Assembly (NCBI RefSeq): GCF_947495315.1
Contig: NZ_CANLYD010000012.1
Coordinates: 124,001 to 188,000 of the forward strand
From: an uncultured Aquimarina sp.
GTDB lineage: Bacteria > Bacteroidota > Bacteroidia > Flavobacteriales > Flavobacteriaceae
Direction: 5' to 3'
Length of the DNA: 64,000 nt
The stretch's first letter is position 1. Each line of letters begins with the position of its first letter. Below are positions 52,579 to 63,443 of the stretch, one piece after another. Under the pieces are notes generated by a model, which searched no databases, had not been told where the DNA came from, and saw nothing but the letters and a program-made list of their open reading frames with translations. A program made the position numbers and the translations under genes.

Positions 52579-52648
52579 ATTTTGCGTATATAAATATGAT
52601 GTATTAAAATACGCTGTTTTTTAAACTTTAATTTAATTCCGTCCATTG

Positions 52649-55600
52649 ATGTTAGCAACGCAAACTGAAAGATTGAATTTTTCTTCTGTAAAGAATAGAC
52701 CTGATTATCCGGATTTTTTGGATATCCAGATCAAATCATTTCAGGACTTCTTTCAATTAGAAACAAAGTCTGAAGAAAGAGGAAACGAGGGTCTTTATAA
52801 TACCTTCATGGAAAATTTCCCGATTACGGATACACGTAATCAATTTGTACTAGAATTTTTAGACTACTTCGTAGATCCACCAAGATATGATTTGCAAGAG
52901 TGTATAGAAAGAGGTCTTACATATAGTGTACCTCTAAAAGCACGTTTAAAACTTTTCTGTACAGACCCTGAGCACGAAGATTTTGAGACGATTGTTCAGG
53001 ACGTATATTTAGGTACGATTCCTTACATGACTCCAAGTGGTACATTCTGTATTAATGGAGCAGAACGTGTTGTTGTATCTCAATTACACCGTTCACCTGG
53101 TGTGTTCTTTGGACAATCATTCCATGCAAATGGAACAAAGTTATATTCTGCAAGAGTAATACCTTTTAAAGGATCTTGGATAGAATTTGCAACTGATATC
53201 AATAGCGTTATGTACGCATATATTGATAGAAAGAAAAAATTACCGGTAACTACACTTTTCCGTGCTATCGGTTTTGAAAGAGATAAAGATATTTTAGAGA
53301 TTTTTGACCTTGCTGAAGAGGTGAAAGTTTCTAAATCTGGATTAAAGAAAGTATTAGGTCGTAAACTTGCTGCACGTGTTTTAAATACGTGGCATGAGGA
53401 TTTCGTTGATGAAGATACGGGAGAAGTTGTTTCTATAGAGCGTAACGAAATTGTGTTAGATCGTGATACTGTACTAGATAAAGATCACTTAGATGAGATC
53501 GTGGATTCTGGAGCTAAAACCATTCTACTTCATAAAGAAGATAACCAGAAAGGGGATTATGCTATTATCCATAATACACTGCAGAAAGATCCTACGAATT
53601 CTGAAAAAGAAGCCGTGGAACATATATACCGTCAATTACGTAATGCAGAACCGCCTGATGAGGAAACTGCAAGAGGTATTATTGACAAGTTATTCTTTTC
53701 TGACCAACGTTACAACTTAGGTGAGGTAGGTCGTTACAGAATGAATAAAAAGTTAGGTCTTAATATCGAAATGGATAAGCAAGTGCTTACTAAAGAGGAT
53801 ATTATAACTATCATAAAATACTTAATTGAGTTAATTAACTCTAAAGCAGAGATTGATGATATTGATCACCTTTCTAACCGTCGTGTAAGAACTGTTGGAG
53901 AGCAATTATCTCAGCAATTTGGAGTAGGTCTAGCACGTATGGCTCGTACTATACGAGAGCGTATGAACGTTAGAGATAATGAAGTATTTACACCTATAGA
54001 TTTAATTAATGCAAAGACCTTGTCTTCTGTAATTAATTCATTCTTTGGAACCAACCAGTTATCCCAGTTTATGGATCAAACAAATCCATTAGCAGAGATT
54101 ACTCATAAGCGTAGACTTTCTGCTCTTGGACCAGGTGGTTTATCTAGAGAAAGGGCAGGTTTTGAGGTTCGAGATGTACACTATACGCATTACGGTCGTT
54201 TATGTCCTATAGAGACACCTGAAGGGCCAAATATTGGACTAATTTCTTCACTTGCTGTATTTGCTAAAGTGAATTCAATGGGATTCCTTGAAACACCATA
54301 TCGTAAAGTTGAGAATGGTAAAGTAGATTTAAGTGAATTTAGGTATCTAAGTGCTGAAGAAGAGGAAGAGAAATTAATAATGCAAGCCAATCTTCCATTA
54401 AAAGAAGATGGTACAATTGAGAGTGATAAGGTGATTGCACGTATGGAAGGTGATTTCCCTGTGATCGATCCATCATCTGTAAATTATGCCGATGTTGCAC
54501 CTAACCAGATTGCTTCGATTTCTGCATCTTTGATTCCTTTCTTGGAGCATGATGATGCGAACCGTGCATTGATGGGATCGAATATGATGCGTCAGGCAGT
54601 TCCTTTATTAAGAGTAGATGCTCCAATTGTAGGTACAGGACTTGAACGTCAGGTAGCTTCTGATTCTAGGGTGTTAATAAATGCTGAAGGAGCCGGAGTT
54701 GTTGAGTATGTAGATGCTCAAAAGATAACTATCAAATACGATAGAACGGAAGAAGAGAGAATGGTAAGTTTTGAAAGTGATTCTAAAACGTATAACCTGA
54801 TTAAATTCCGTAAAACTAACCAAGGTACTTCTATCAACCTTAAACCAATTGTAAGAGTTGGAGATAGAGTAAATAAAGGACAAGTTTTATGTCAGGGTTA
54901 TGCAACCGAGAACGGAGAACTTGCTTTAGGTAGAAATATGAAGGTTGCCTTCATGCCTTGGAAAGGATATAACTTTGAGGATGCGATTGTGATTTCTGAG
55001 AAAGTTGTTAGGGATGATATCTTCACTTCTATTCATATCGATGAGTATTCATTAGAGGTAAGAGATACTAAGTTAGGTAACGAAGAGTTAACTAATGATA
55101 TCCCTAATGTTTCTGAGGAAGCTACAAAAGATCTTGATGAAAACGGAATGATCCGTGTTGGAGCTGAAATCAAACCAGGAGATATTCTTATCGGTAAGAT
55201 TACACCAAAAGGAGAGAGTGATCCTACTCCAGAAGAGAAGCTGCTAAGAGCTATCTTTGGAGATAAAGCAGGAGATGTTAAAGATGCATCTTTAAAAGCT
55301 TCACCTTCTTTACACGGTGTTGTTATAGATAAGAAGTTGTTCGCTCGTGCTATTAAGGATAAGCGTAAACGTTCTCAGGATAAAGAAGATATTTCTATCT
55401 TAGAAAGATCTTATGATGCAAAATTTGCATTATTAAAAGCAGAATTGGTAGATAAATTATTTATAATCGTAGGAGGTAAGACTTCCCAAGGTGTTATTAA
55501 TGATTTAGGAGAAGAAGTACTTCCAAAAGGTAAAAAGTTTACTCAGAAAATGCTGAACAGTGTTGATGATTATGCTCACCTTACGAAAGGAACCTGGACT

Positions 55601-56458
55601 ACTGATGATACTCTTAATAAAATGGTTGCGGATCTAATCCACAACTTTAAGATTAAAGAAAATGATTTACAAGGTAACTTACGTAGAGAGAAATTTACAA
55701 TCTCTGTGGGGGATGAATTACCTTCTGGAATTATAAAACTTGCTAAAGTTTACATCGCTAAAAAACGTAAGCTTAAAGTAGGTGATAAGATGGCAGGTCG
55801 TCACGGTAACAAAGGTATTGTTGCACGTATCGTAAGAGAAGAAGATATGCCATTCTTAGAAGACGGAACACCAGTAGATATTGTACTGAATCCATTAGGG
55901 GTACCATCTCGTATGAACATTGGTCAGATCTATGAAACTGTATTAGGTTGGGCAGGTCAGAAATTAGGTAGAAAATATGCTACTCCAATTTTTGATGGAG
56001 CTTCTTTAGATCAGATCAACGAATTTACAGATGAAGCAGGTATTCCAAGATTTGGACATACTTATTTATATGATGGTGGTACTGGAGATCGTTTTGATCA
56101 ACCGGCAACTGTAGGTGTAATCTACATGCTTAAGTTAGGTCATATGGTAGACGATAAAATGCACGCACGTTCTATAGGTCCATATTCATTGATCACGCAG
56201 CAACCACTTGGTGGTAAAGCACAATTTGGTGGTCAACGTTTTGGAGAGATGGAAGTATGGGCACTAGAAGCTTATGGTGCTTCAGCTACCCTTCGTGAAA
56301 TACTGACTGTGAAATCTGATGATGTTATTGGTAGAGCCAAAACGTACGAAAGTATTGTAAAAGGTGAGCCTATGCCAGAACCGGGATTACCAGAATCATT
56401 CAATGTATTAATGCATGAATTGAAAGGTCTGGGTCTGGATATCAGATTAGAAGAATAA
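52649..56458 (+). CDS. rpoB: RNA polymerase beta subunit
   Basis: 1269 residues from ATG at 52649; a TTG one codon earlier is not needed. Complete RpoB with the rifampicin-region segment FGTNQLSQFMDQTNPLAEITHKRRLSALGPGGL, the HYTHYGRLCPIETPEGPNIGLI segment, and the C-terminal QQPLGGKAQFGGQRFGEMEVWALEAYGA. Forms the catalytic core with beta'. Rifampicin-contact residues look wild-type by eye. Confidence 0.99.
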   Translation: MLATQTERLNFSSVKNRPDYPDFLDIQIKSFQDFFQLETKSEERGNEGLYNTFMENFPITDTRNQFVLEFLDYFVDPPRYDLQECIERGLTYSVPLKARLKLFCTDPEHEDFETIVQDVYLGTIPYMTPSGTFCINGAERVVVSQLHRSPGVFFGQSFHANGTKLYSARVIPFKGSWIEFATDINSVMYAYIDRKKKLPVTTLFRAIGFERDKDILEIFDLAEEVKVSKSGLKKVLGRKLAARVLNTWHEDFVDEDTGEVVSIERNEIVLDRDTVLDKDHLDEIVDSGAKTILLHKEDNQKGDYAIIHNTLQKDPTNSEKEAVEHIYRQLRNAEPPDEETARGIIDKLFFSDQRYNLGEVGRYRMNKKLGLNIEMDKQVLTKEDIITIIKYLIELINSKAEIDDIDHLSNRRVRTVGEQLSQQFGVGLARMARTIRERMNVRDNEVFTPIDLINAKTLSSVINSFFGTNQLSQFMDQTNPLAEITHKRRLSALGPGGLSRERAGFEVRDVHYTHYGRLCPIETPEGPNIGLISSLAVFAKVNSMGFLETPYRKVENGKVDLSEFRYLSAEEEEEKLIMQANLPLKEDGTIESDKVIARMEGDFPVIDPSSVNYADVAPNQIASISASLIPFLEHDDANRALMGSNMMRQAVPLLRVDAPIVGTGLERQVASDSRVLINAEGAGVVEYVDAQKITIKYDRTEEERMVSFESDSKTYNLIKFRKTNQGTSINLKPIVRVGDRVNKGQVLCQGYATENGELALGRNMKVAFMPWKGYNFEDAIVISEKVVRDDIFTSIHIDEYSLEVRDTKLGNEELTNDIPNVSEEATKDLDENGMIRVGAEIKPGDILIGKITPKGESDPTPEEKLLRAIFGDKAGDVKDASLKASPSLHGVVIDKKLFARAIKDKRKRSQDKEDISILERSYDAKFALLKAELVDKLFIIVGGKTSQGVINDLGEEVLPKGKKFTQKMLNSVDDYAHLTKGTWTTDDTLNKMVADLIHNFKIKENDLQGNLRREKFTISVGDELPSGIIKLAKVYIAKKRKLKVGDKMAGRHGNKGIVARIVREEDMPFLEDGTPVDIVLNPLGVPSRMNIGQIYETVLGWAGQKLGRKYATPIFDGASLDQINEFTDEAGIPRFGHTYLYDGGTGDRFDQPATVGVIYMLKLGHMVDDKMHARSIGPYSLITQQPLGGKAQFGGQRFGEMEVWALEAYGASATLREILTVKSDDVIGRAKTYESIVKGEPMPEPGLPESFNVLMHELKGLGLDIRLEE

Positions 56459-56468
56459 TATAGATGAA

Positions 56469-56500
56469 ATCGTACCCTGAGCGAAGTCGAAGGGTACGAT
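56469..56500. repeat. Repeat-like hairpin between rpoB and rpoC
   Basis: Perfect 10-base arms ATCGTACCCT/AGGGTACGAT around GAGCGAAGTCGA. The word CCCTGAGCGAAGTCGAAGGG is a common dispersed intergenic repeat in flavobacteria (recall). It stands between two genes that must be made in equal amounts, so it is unlikely to stop transcription fully. Confidence 0.55.
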
Positions 56501-56555
56501 ACATCATTAAATTATTCAATTTTAAATTACAATAATTCTTAAGCAACCATATATT

Positions 56556-59500
56556 ATGGCAAGAAATAATGATAAGAATACAGTAAAGAGATTTAATAAA
56601 ATCTCTATAGGTTTAGCATCTCCTGAGTCAATTTTAGCAGCGTCGCAGGGAGAAGTTTTAAAGCCTGAAACTATCAATTATCGTACGCACAAACCTGAAC
56701 GTGATGGTTTGTTCTGTGAGCGTATTTTTGGACCTGTTAAGGACTTTGAATGTGCTTGTGGTAAATATAAAAGAATTCGTTACAAAGGGATCGTTTGTGA
56801 TCGATGTGGAGTTGAAGTAACAGAAAAGAAAGTTAGAAGAGATCGCGTAGGACATATTAATTTAGTTGTTCCTGTAGCGCATATATGGTATTTCCGTTCT
56901 TTACCAAACAAAATAGGATATTTATTAGGGCTGCCATCTAAGAAATTAGATATGATCATTTACTACGAAAGATACGTAGTAATCCAACCAGGTATTGCTA
57001 AAAATGAAGAAGGGGAACCAGTTCAGAAAATGGATTTCCTTACAGAAGAAGAATATCTGAATATTTTAGATAGTCTTCCTCAGGAGAATTTATATCTAGA
57101 TGATAATGACCCTAATAAATTCATCGCTAAGATGGGGGCAGAATGTCTTATTGAAATTCTAAAAAGAATTGATCTTGATGAGTTATCATACCAATTAAGA
57201 CATAAAGCAAATAACGAAACTTCTAAGCAACGTAAAACGGAAGCGTTAAAGCGTCTTCAAGTTGTAGAGTCGTTACGTGATGCTAATAAAAATAGAGAAA
57301 ATCGTCCAGAATGGATGATTCTTAAAGTGGTTCCGGTAATTCCACCAGAATTACGTCCATTAGTACCACTAGATGGAGGTCGTTTCGCAACCTCTGATTT
57401 AAATGATTTATATCGTCGTGTAATTATACGTAATAATCGTTTGAAGCGTTTGATGGAAATCAAAGCTCCAGAAGTAATTTTGCGTAATGAAAAACGTATG
57501 TTACAGGAGTCTGTGGATTCTTTATTTGATAATACACGTAAGGCTTCTGCCGTAAAGACAGATTCTAATAGACCATTAAAATCATTATCAGATTCTTTAA
57601 AAGGTAAGCAAGGACGTTTCCGTCAGAACTTACTTGGTAAACGTGTGGATTATTCTGCTCGTTCTGTAATTGTTGTTGGACCTGAATTGAAATTATTCGA
57701 ATGTGGTCTTCCTAAGAATATGGCAGCTGAGTTGTACAAGCCATTTGTAATCAGAAAGTTGATCGAGCGTGGTATTGTAAAGACGGTAAAATCAGCAAAG
57801 AAAATTATAGATAGAAAAGAGCCTGTAGTTTGGGATATCTTAGAGAATGTTCTAAAAGGACATCCGGTATTACTAAACCGTGCTCCTACGCTTCACCGTT
57901 TAGGTATACAGGCATTCCAGCCAAAACTTATTGAAGGTAAAGCAATACAGTTACACCCATTGGTATGTACGGCATTTAATGCCGATTTTGATGGAGATCA
58001 AATGGCAGTACATTTACCATTAGGACCAGAAGCGATATTAGAAGCACAATTATTGATGTTAGCTTCTCATAATATCTTAAACCCTGCTAATGGTTCACCG
58101 GTTACGGTACCTTCTCAGGATATGGTATTAGGACTGTATTATATGACTAAGTCTCGTAGATCTACGCCCGAATTAGAAATTAAAGGTGAAGATTTAACAT
58201 TCTATTCTCCAGAGGAAGTGGTTATCGCTTATAATGAGAAAAGATTAGATATCAATGCTAATATTAAAGTTAGAACAAAAGATATCGAAGAAGGAGAATT
58301 AGTAACTAAAATAATAGAAACTACTACTGGTAGAGTTTTATTTAACGAAAAAGTTCCTGAGAAAGCTGGTTATATCAATGAAGTATTGACTAAAAAATCT
58401 CTTAGAGATATTATTGGCGATATTTTAAAGGTGACTAGTGTTCCTGAAACTGCAGCTTTCTTAGATGAAATCAAAACACTAGGTTATAACTTTGCATTTA
58501 GAGGTGGATTGTCATTTAGCTTAGGTGATATTATTATTCCTAAGGAAAAGCATACTATGATTGCTGACGCTAATAAACAGGTAGATAATATTGTAGCAAA
58601 CTACAATATGGGTCTTATCACTAATAATGAGCGTTATAATCAGGTAATTGATATATGGACATCAACTAATGCTGAGTTGACAGAGTTGTCGATGAAGCGT
58701 ATTAGAGAAGATCAACAAGGATTTAACTCGGTATATATGATGCTTGATTCTGGAGCAAGGGGATCTAAAGAACAGATTCGTCAGCTTACAGGAATGCGTG
58801 GATTGATGGCTAAACCGAAAAAATCAAATTCTGCTGGTGGAGAAATCATTGAGAACCCGATTCTTTCTAACTTTAAAGAAGGACTTTCGATTCTAGAATA
58901 CTTTATCTCTACTCACGGTGCTCGTAAAGGTCTTGCGGATACTGCACTTAAAACTGCAGATGCAGGGTATCTTACTCGTCGTTTAGTGGATGTTGCACAA
59001 GATGTAATTGTTAATATTGAAGATTGTGAAACATTAAGAGGAGTAGAAGTTAGTCCATTAAAGAAAAATGAAGAGATTATAGAAGGTCTTGCTGCAAGAA
59101 TTACAGGTAGAACTTCGTTGATGGATGTTATTAATCCATTAACTCAAGAAGTACTTGTAGAAGCTGGTGTAGAGATTGATGATGAAACTGCTAAGAATAT
59201 AGAAAACTCTCCGGTAGAATCTGTAGAAGTTCGTTCTGCTCTTACCTGTGAAGCTAAGAAAGGTATATGTGTCAAATGTTATGGACGTAACCTAGCTACC
59301 GGTAAAACAGTTCAACGAGGTGAAGCAGTAGGTGTTGTTGCTGCCCAGTCAATTGGAGAACCGGGAACACAACTTACATTACGTACATTCCACGTTGGAG
59401 GTATTGCAAGTAACATTTCGGAGGAAAATCAATTAAAATCTAAATTTGCTGGTAAAGCAGAAATAGAAGAATTGAAGACTGTAAAAGGTCAGGATTCTGA

Positions 59501-60854
59501 AGGAAACGAAATTGATGTAGTGATCTCTCGTACTTCTGAAGTTAAGGTTATAGATCCTAAAACTAAGATTGTACTTAGTACAAATCTTATACCTTATGGT
59601 TCTCAGTTGTTTATAAAGAGTGGTGATACTGTTAAAGCAGATCAAAGTATCTGTCAGTGGGATCCATATAACGGTGTAATTATTTCGGAATTTGCCGGAA
59701 AAGTTAGCTACGAAAATGTAGAACAAGGTATAACATATCAGGTAGAAATAGATGAACAAACTGGATTCCAGGAAAAAGTAATCTCAGAATCACGTGATAA
59801 GAAAAAGATACCTACACTTCTCATTATGGGTAAAGGTGACGAAGTTCTTCGTTCCTATAACTTACCTGTTGGAGCTCACTTAATGGTCGACGATAATGAA
59901 AAGATCGAAGTTGGTAAGGTGTTGGTTAAGATTCCTCGTAAATCAGCAAAAGCTGGTGATATTACTGGAGGTCTTCCACGTGTAACAGAATTATTTGAAG
60001 CACGTAACCCATCAAACCCTGCAGTTGTTAGTGAGATTGATGGTGTGGTATCATTTGGTAAGATCAAGCGTGGTAACCGTGAGATCATTGTAGAATCTAG
60101 AATTGGTGAAATCAAGAAGTATCTTGTTAAATTATCAAACCAGATTCTTGTACAAGAGAATGATTTTGTACGTGCAGGTATGCCATTATCAGATGGTTCT
60201 GTAACTCCTGAGGATATTCTAAAAATCAAAGGACCTTCTGCGGTACAACAGTACTTAGTTAATGAAGTGCAGGAAGTATATAGATTACAAGGTGTGAAGA
60301 TTAACGATAAGCATTTTGAGGTAGTAGTACGTCAAATGATGCGTAAAGTAAGAATTCAAGATCCAGGTGACACTATTTTCTTAGAGAATCAATTAATCCA
60401 TAAGTCAGATTTCATTGTAGAAAATGATTCTATGTACGGAATGAAGGTCATTGAAGACGCTGGTGATAGTGAAAACCTTAAAGCTGGTCAGATTATATCA
60501 CCTCGTGATTTAAGAGATGAAAATTCTCTTTTACGTAGAGAAGATAAGAATTTAGTAGAGGCGCGAGATGTTACTCCTGCTACGGCGACTCCAATACTTC
60601 AGGGTATTACTAGAGCTTCGCTTCAGACTAAATCGTTTATCTCTGCAGCATCATTCCAGGAAACAACAAAAGTATTAAACGAAGCTGCTGTAAGTGGTAA
60701 GGTTGATGATCTGGAAGGATTGAAAGAGAATGTAATAGTTGGGCATAGAATTCCTGCAGGAACAGGTATGAGAGACTATGAGAGTATCATAGTTGGTTCT
60801 AAGGAAGAGTTCGAAGATCGAATGGAACAACGACAAGAAGTGAATTATAATTAA
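56556..60854 (+). CDS. rpoC: RNA polymerase beta' subunit
   Basis: 1432 residues. Zinc ribbon in the N-terminus (CACGKYKRIRYKGIVCDRCGVEV), the catalytic motif NADFDGDQMAVH, bridge-helix region LADTALKTADAGYLTRRL, a second zinc site (CEAKKGICVKCYG), trigger loop VGVVAAQSIGEPGTQLTLRTFHVGG. Complete length. The transcript ends at the hairpin at 60861. Confidence 0.99.
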   Translation: MARNNDKNTVKRFNKISIGLASPESILAASQGEVLKPETINYRTHKPERDGLFCERIFGPVKDFECACGKYKRIRYKGIVCDRCGVEVTEKKVRRDRVGHINLVVPVAHIWYFRSLPNKIGYLLGLPSKKLDMIIYYERYVVIQPGIAKNEEGEPVQKMDFLTEEEYLNILDSLPQENLYLDDNDPNKFIAKMGAECLIEILKRIDLDELSYQLRHKANNETSKQRKTEALKRLQVVESLRDANKNRENRPEWMILKVVPVIPPELRPLVPLDGGRFATSDLNDLYRRVIIRNNRLKRLMEIKAPEVILRNEKRMLQESVDSLFDNTRKASAVKTDSNRPLKSLSDSLKGKQGRFRQNLLGKRVDYSARSVIVVGPELKLFECGLPKNMAAELYKPFVIRKLIERGIVKTVKSAKKIIDRKEPVVWDILENVLKGHPVLLNRAPTLHRLGIQAFQPKLIEGKAIQLHPLVCTAFNADFDGDQMAVHLPLGPEAILEAQLLMLASHNILNPANGSPVTVPSQDMVLGLYYMTKSRRSTPELEIKGEDLTFYSPEEVVIAYNEKRLDINANIKVRTKDIEEGELVTKIIETTTGRVLFNEKVPEKAGYINEVLTKKSLRDIIGDILKVTSVPETAAFLDEIKTLGYNFAFRGGLSFSLGDIIIPKEKHTMIADANKQVDNIVANYNMGLITNNERYNQVIDIWTSTNAELTELSMKRIREDQQGFNSVYMMLDSGARGSKEQIRQLTGMRGLMAKPKKSNSAGGEIIENPILSNFKEGLSILEYFISTHGARKGLADTALKTADAGYLTRRLVDVAQDVIVNIEDCETLRGVEVSPLKKNEEIIEGLAARITGRTSLMDVINPLTQEVLVEAGVEIDDETAKNIENSPVESVEVRSALTCEAKKGICVKCYGRNLATGKTVQRGEAVGVVAAQSIGEPGTQLTLRTFHVGGIASNISEENQLKSKFAGKAEIEELKTVKGQDSEGNEIDVVISRTSEVKVIDPKTKIVLSTNLIPYGSQLFIKSGDTVKADQSICQWDPYNGVIISEFAGKVSYENVEQGITYQVEIDEQTGFQEKVISESRDKKKIPTLLIMGKGDEVLRSYNLPVGAHLMVDDNEKIEVGKVLVKIPRKSAKAGDITGGLPRVTELFEARNPSNPAVVSEIDGVVSFGKIKRGNREIIVESRIGEIKKYLVKLSNQILVQENDFVRAGMPLSDGSVTPEDILKIKGPSAVQQYLVNEVQEVYRLQGVKINDKHFEVVVRQMMRKVRIQDPGDTIFLENQLIHKSDFIVENDSMYGMKVIEDAGDSENLKAGQIISPRDLRDENSLLRREDKNLVEARDVTPATATPILQGITRASLQTKSFISAASFQETTKVLNEAAVSGKVDDLEGLKENVIVGHRIPAGTGMRDYESIIVGSKEEFEDRMEQRQEVNYN

Positions 60855-60860
60855 TCAGTT

Positions 60861-60890
60861 AAGCCTGCCAATTGGCAGGCTTTCTGTTTT
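60861..60890 (+). terminator. Intrinsic terminator after rpoC
   Basis: Perfect 10-base arms AAGCCTGCCA/TGGCAGGCTT with AT between them, followed by TTCTGTTTT. It overlaps the longer alternative reading of the DUF3467 gene, which supports the later start for that gene. Confidence 0.8.
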
Positions 60891-60923
60891 ATGAACCAAT
60901 GCGTTCAGGTAAAATATTTTAAA

Positions 60924-61238
60924 ATGGCGGACGAAAAGAAACAAAAACAAAATCAATTAAATATAGAACTAGACGATGCTATTGCAGATGGGATTTATAG
61001 CAATCTTGCGATTATTAACCATTCAGTATCTGAATTTGTAGTTGACTTTGTGAATATTATGCCAGGAAGACCTAAAAGTAAAGTGAAAAGTAGGATCATT
61101 TTAACTCCCCAGCATGCCAAAAGATTATTAAAAGCGCTGGGAGATAATGTATCAAGATTTGAAGCTGCTCATGGAGAAATAAAAGATTATGAGCAATCAC
61201 CAATTCCTTTGAATTTCGGCCCTACCGGACAAGCATAA
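60924..61238 (+). CDS. DUF3467 family protein
   Basis: 104 residues from ATG at 60924, the start where the family opening MADEKKQKQNQLNIELDD begins; an earlier ATG at 60891 would sit in the rpoC terminator. The DUF3467 pattern is clear: ADGIYSNLAIINHSVSEFVVDFVNIMPG, then SRIILTPQHAKRLLKALGDNV. Small cytoplasmic protein of unknown function that follows rpoC in many Bacteroidota. Own terminator at 61268. Confidence 0.9.
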   Translation: MADEKKQKQNQLNIELDDAIADGIYSNLAIINHSVSEFVVDFVNIMPGRPKSKVKSRIILTPQHAKRLLKALGDNVSRFEAAHGEIKDYEQSPIPLNFGPTGQA

Positions 61239-61267
61239 GAAGTGTAAAATATTCTTAAGAATATAAT

Positions 61268-61306
61268 GATCCGCTTGATTGATAAAATCAAGCGGATCTT
61301 TTTTTG
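61268..61306 (+). terminator. Intrinsic terminator after the DUF3467 gene
   Basis: Perfect 13-base arms GATCCGCTTGATT/AATCAAGCGGATC with a five-base loop, then TTTTTTTTG. Strong. Confidence 0.85.
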
Positions 61307-61378
61307 AAATATATGGAAACTTTGATCAGAACACATATTTTTATTATCTTAAACGTTCTTTAAATAACTATATTAATT

Positions 61379-61699
61379 ATGTCTGATCGAATTAAAACCT
61401 ATTCTGAGTTCTATAAGTTTTATCTAACAGAGCACAGGAATAGAACTAGCAGAACTTTGCATTTTGTTGGTACTTTTTTAGTTTTTATTGTTATCGCAAT
61501 TGCTATTTATTATGGTTGGGGTTGGAAGTGGTTTTTAGTACCTGTTGTTGGGTATGGTTTTGCGTGGATAGGTCATGCCTTTTTTGAAAAAAATAAACCA
61601 GCAACATTCAAATATCCTTTATGGAGTCTAATTTCAGATTTTAAGTTATTCTTTGAGATTCTTCTTGGAAAGAGATCGTTGGATAGCACAAAGGATTAG
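61379..61699 (+). CDS. Mpo1-like / DUF962 family membrane protein
   Basis: 106 residues. Two or three membrane helices and the family's histidines: RTSRTLHFVGT and GYGFAWIGHAFFEKNKPATF, then a late PLWSLISDFKLFFEILLGK. Relatives in fungi are 2-hydroxy-fatty acid dioxygenases (Mpo1); the bacterial role is unproven but lipid alpha-oxidation is plausible. It stands alone between the DUF3467 terminator and the convergent prfC gene. Confidence 0.88.
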   Translation: MSDRIKTYSEFYKFYLTEHRNRTSRTLHFVGTFLVFIVIAIAIYYGWGWKWFLVPVVGYGFAWIGHAFFEKNKPATFKYPLWSLISDFKLFFEILLGKRSLDSTKD

Positions 61700-61856
61700 T
61701 ATAAAGATATTTTATGTCAAGTAATTTATTGATAGATTTTTTGAATACGTGAAATGAAAATCGATTAAATATACGTCGTTTAATAGATTTTTATCCAAAA
61801 CTATGTTAGTAACTTTGATTTTTTATAAACAGCCTAAAAAAGCCTCTAAATTGTGT

Positions 61857-63443
61857 TTAGAATTCTGAAGTAAAGTGAAAAGTTATTGAAGAATATTTTT
61901 GTTGTGTCATTTGTAAGCTGAAAGAAGAATCAGCTAAAAAAACCAATTGCCCTTGTTTATCCTTTGCTAAAAATTTACTTTTCACACGTTTGAAATCTTT
62001 AAACTCATCACTATCTGTATCTTCTGTTTCTATCCAACAAGCTTTATGCACGTTAAGATTTTCATAGGTACATTTTGCACCGTATTCGTGTTCCAATCTA
62101 TATTGTATTACTTCATACTGAAGGGCTCCAACTGTACCAATTACTTTTCTTCCATTCAATTCTAAGGTAAATAATTGCGCAACTCCTTCATCCATTAATT
62201 GATCAATTCCTTTTGCTAATTGCTTGGATTTCATAGGGTCTGCATTGTTGATATATCTAAAATGCTCTGGAGAAAAACTAGGAATTCCTCTGTAATTTAA
62301 TTGCTCTCCGGTCGTTAGTGTGTCTCCTATCTTAAAGTTACCGGTATCATGCAAACCAACAATATCACCCGGATAAGAAATGTCTACAATTTCTTTTTTT
62401 TCTGCAAAAAATGCATTAGGACTAGAGAATTTAAGTTTTTTGTTATGTCTTGTATGTAAATAAGGTACATTTCTTTCAAAAGTTCCTGAAACTATTTTGA
62501 TAAATGCTAATCTATCTCTATGTTTAGGATCCATATTCGCATGAATCTTAAAGACAAAGCCTGTAAAATCTTTTTCGTCGGGTTCTACGACTCTGATATC
62601 ACTCTCTTTAGGTCTTGGTGTCGGAGCAATTGAAACGAAACAATCTAATAACTCACGTACTCCAAAATTATTTAATGCCGAACCAAAAAAGACGGGTTGT
62701 AAGCTTCCCTTTTGATAAGATTCTTTGTTAAAAGATGGGTAAATTCCCTCTACTAACTCTATTTCTTCGCGTAAGGTTTCAGCTGCAGTATCACCAATTA
62801 ATGTGTTAAGTTCAGATGAGGATAAATCAGAAACTTCAATAGTTTCTTCTATATTCTTTCTACTATCTCCGCTAAAAAGATTAATATTCTTTTCCCAAAG
62901 GTTATAAATTCCTTTAAAATCATACCCCATTCCGATCGGAAAACTTAATGGAGTAACTTTCAATCCAAGCTTTTGTTCAACTTCGTCTAGCAGTTCAAAA
63001 GCATCTTTCCCTTCACGATCTAGTTTATTTATAAAAACAATCATAGGGATGTTACGCATTCTACAAACGGATACCAATTTTTCAGTTTGTTCCTCTACAC
63101 CTTTGGCAACATCAATGACCACAATTACACTATCCACAGCGGTTAGGGTTCTAAAGGTATCTTCTGCAAAATCCTTGTGTCCTGGTGTATCTAAAATATT
63201 AATTTTAATATCCTGATATTCAAAGGCTAAAACAGATGTAGCAACAGAAATTCCTCTTTGGCGCTCAATCTCCATAAAATCACTTGTAGCACCTTTCTTA
63301 ATTTTATTGGATTTAACAGCTCCTGCTTCTTGTATAGCACCTCCAAATAAAAGTAATTTTTCCGTTAAAGTTGTTTTACCTGCATCAGGGTGCGAAATGA
63401 TACCAAAAGTTCGTCGTCTCTTTATTTCCTCAGTGAATTTCAT
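61857..63443 (-). CDS. prfC: Peptide chain release factor 3
   Basis: 528 residues. GTPase motifs GIISHPDAGKTTLTEKLLL, DTPGHKDFAEDTFRTL and NKLDREGKDAFELLDEVE; then the RF3 domain II and C-terminal domain (VGALQYEVIQYRLEHEYGA). Recycles RF1/RF2 after peptide release. The length is normal. The 325 bases upstream of its start hold no gene. Confidence 0.97.
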   Translation of the reverse strand: MKFTEEIKRRRTFGIISHPDAGKTTLTEKLLLFGGAIQEAGAVKSNKIKKGATSDFMEIERQRGISVATSVLAFEYQDIKINILDTPGHKDFAEDTFRTLTAVDSVIVVIDVAKGVEEQTEKLVSVCRMRNIPMIVFINKLDREGKDAFELLDEVEQKLGLKVTPLSFPIGMGYDFKGIYNLWEKNINLFSGDSRKNIEETIEVSDLSSSELNTLIGDTAAETLREEIELVEGIYPSFNKESYQKGSLQPVFFGSALNNFGVRELLDCFVSIAPTPRPKESDIRVVEPDEKDFTGFVFKIHANMDPKHRDRLAFIKIVSGTFERNVPYLHTRHNKKLKFSSPNAFFAEKKEIVDISYPGDIVGLHDTGNFKIGDTLTTGEQLNYRGIPSFSPEHFRYINNADPMKSKQLAKGIDQLMDEGVAQLFTLELNGRKVIGTVGALQYEVIQYRLEHEYGAKCTYENLNVHKACWIETEDTDSDEFKDFKRVKSKFLAKDKQGQLVFLADSSFSLQMTQQKYSSITFHFTSEF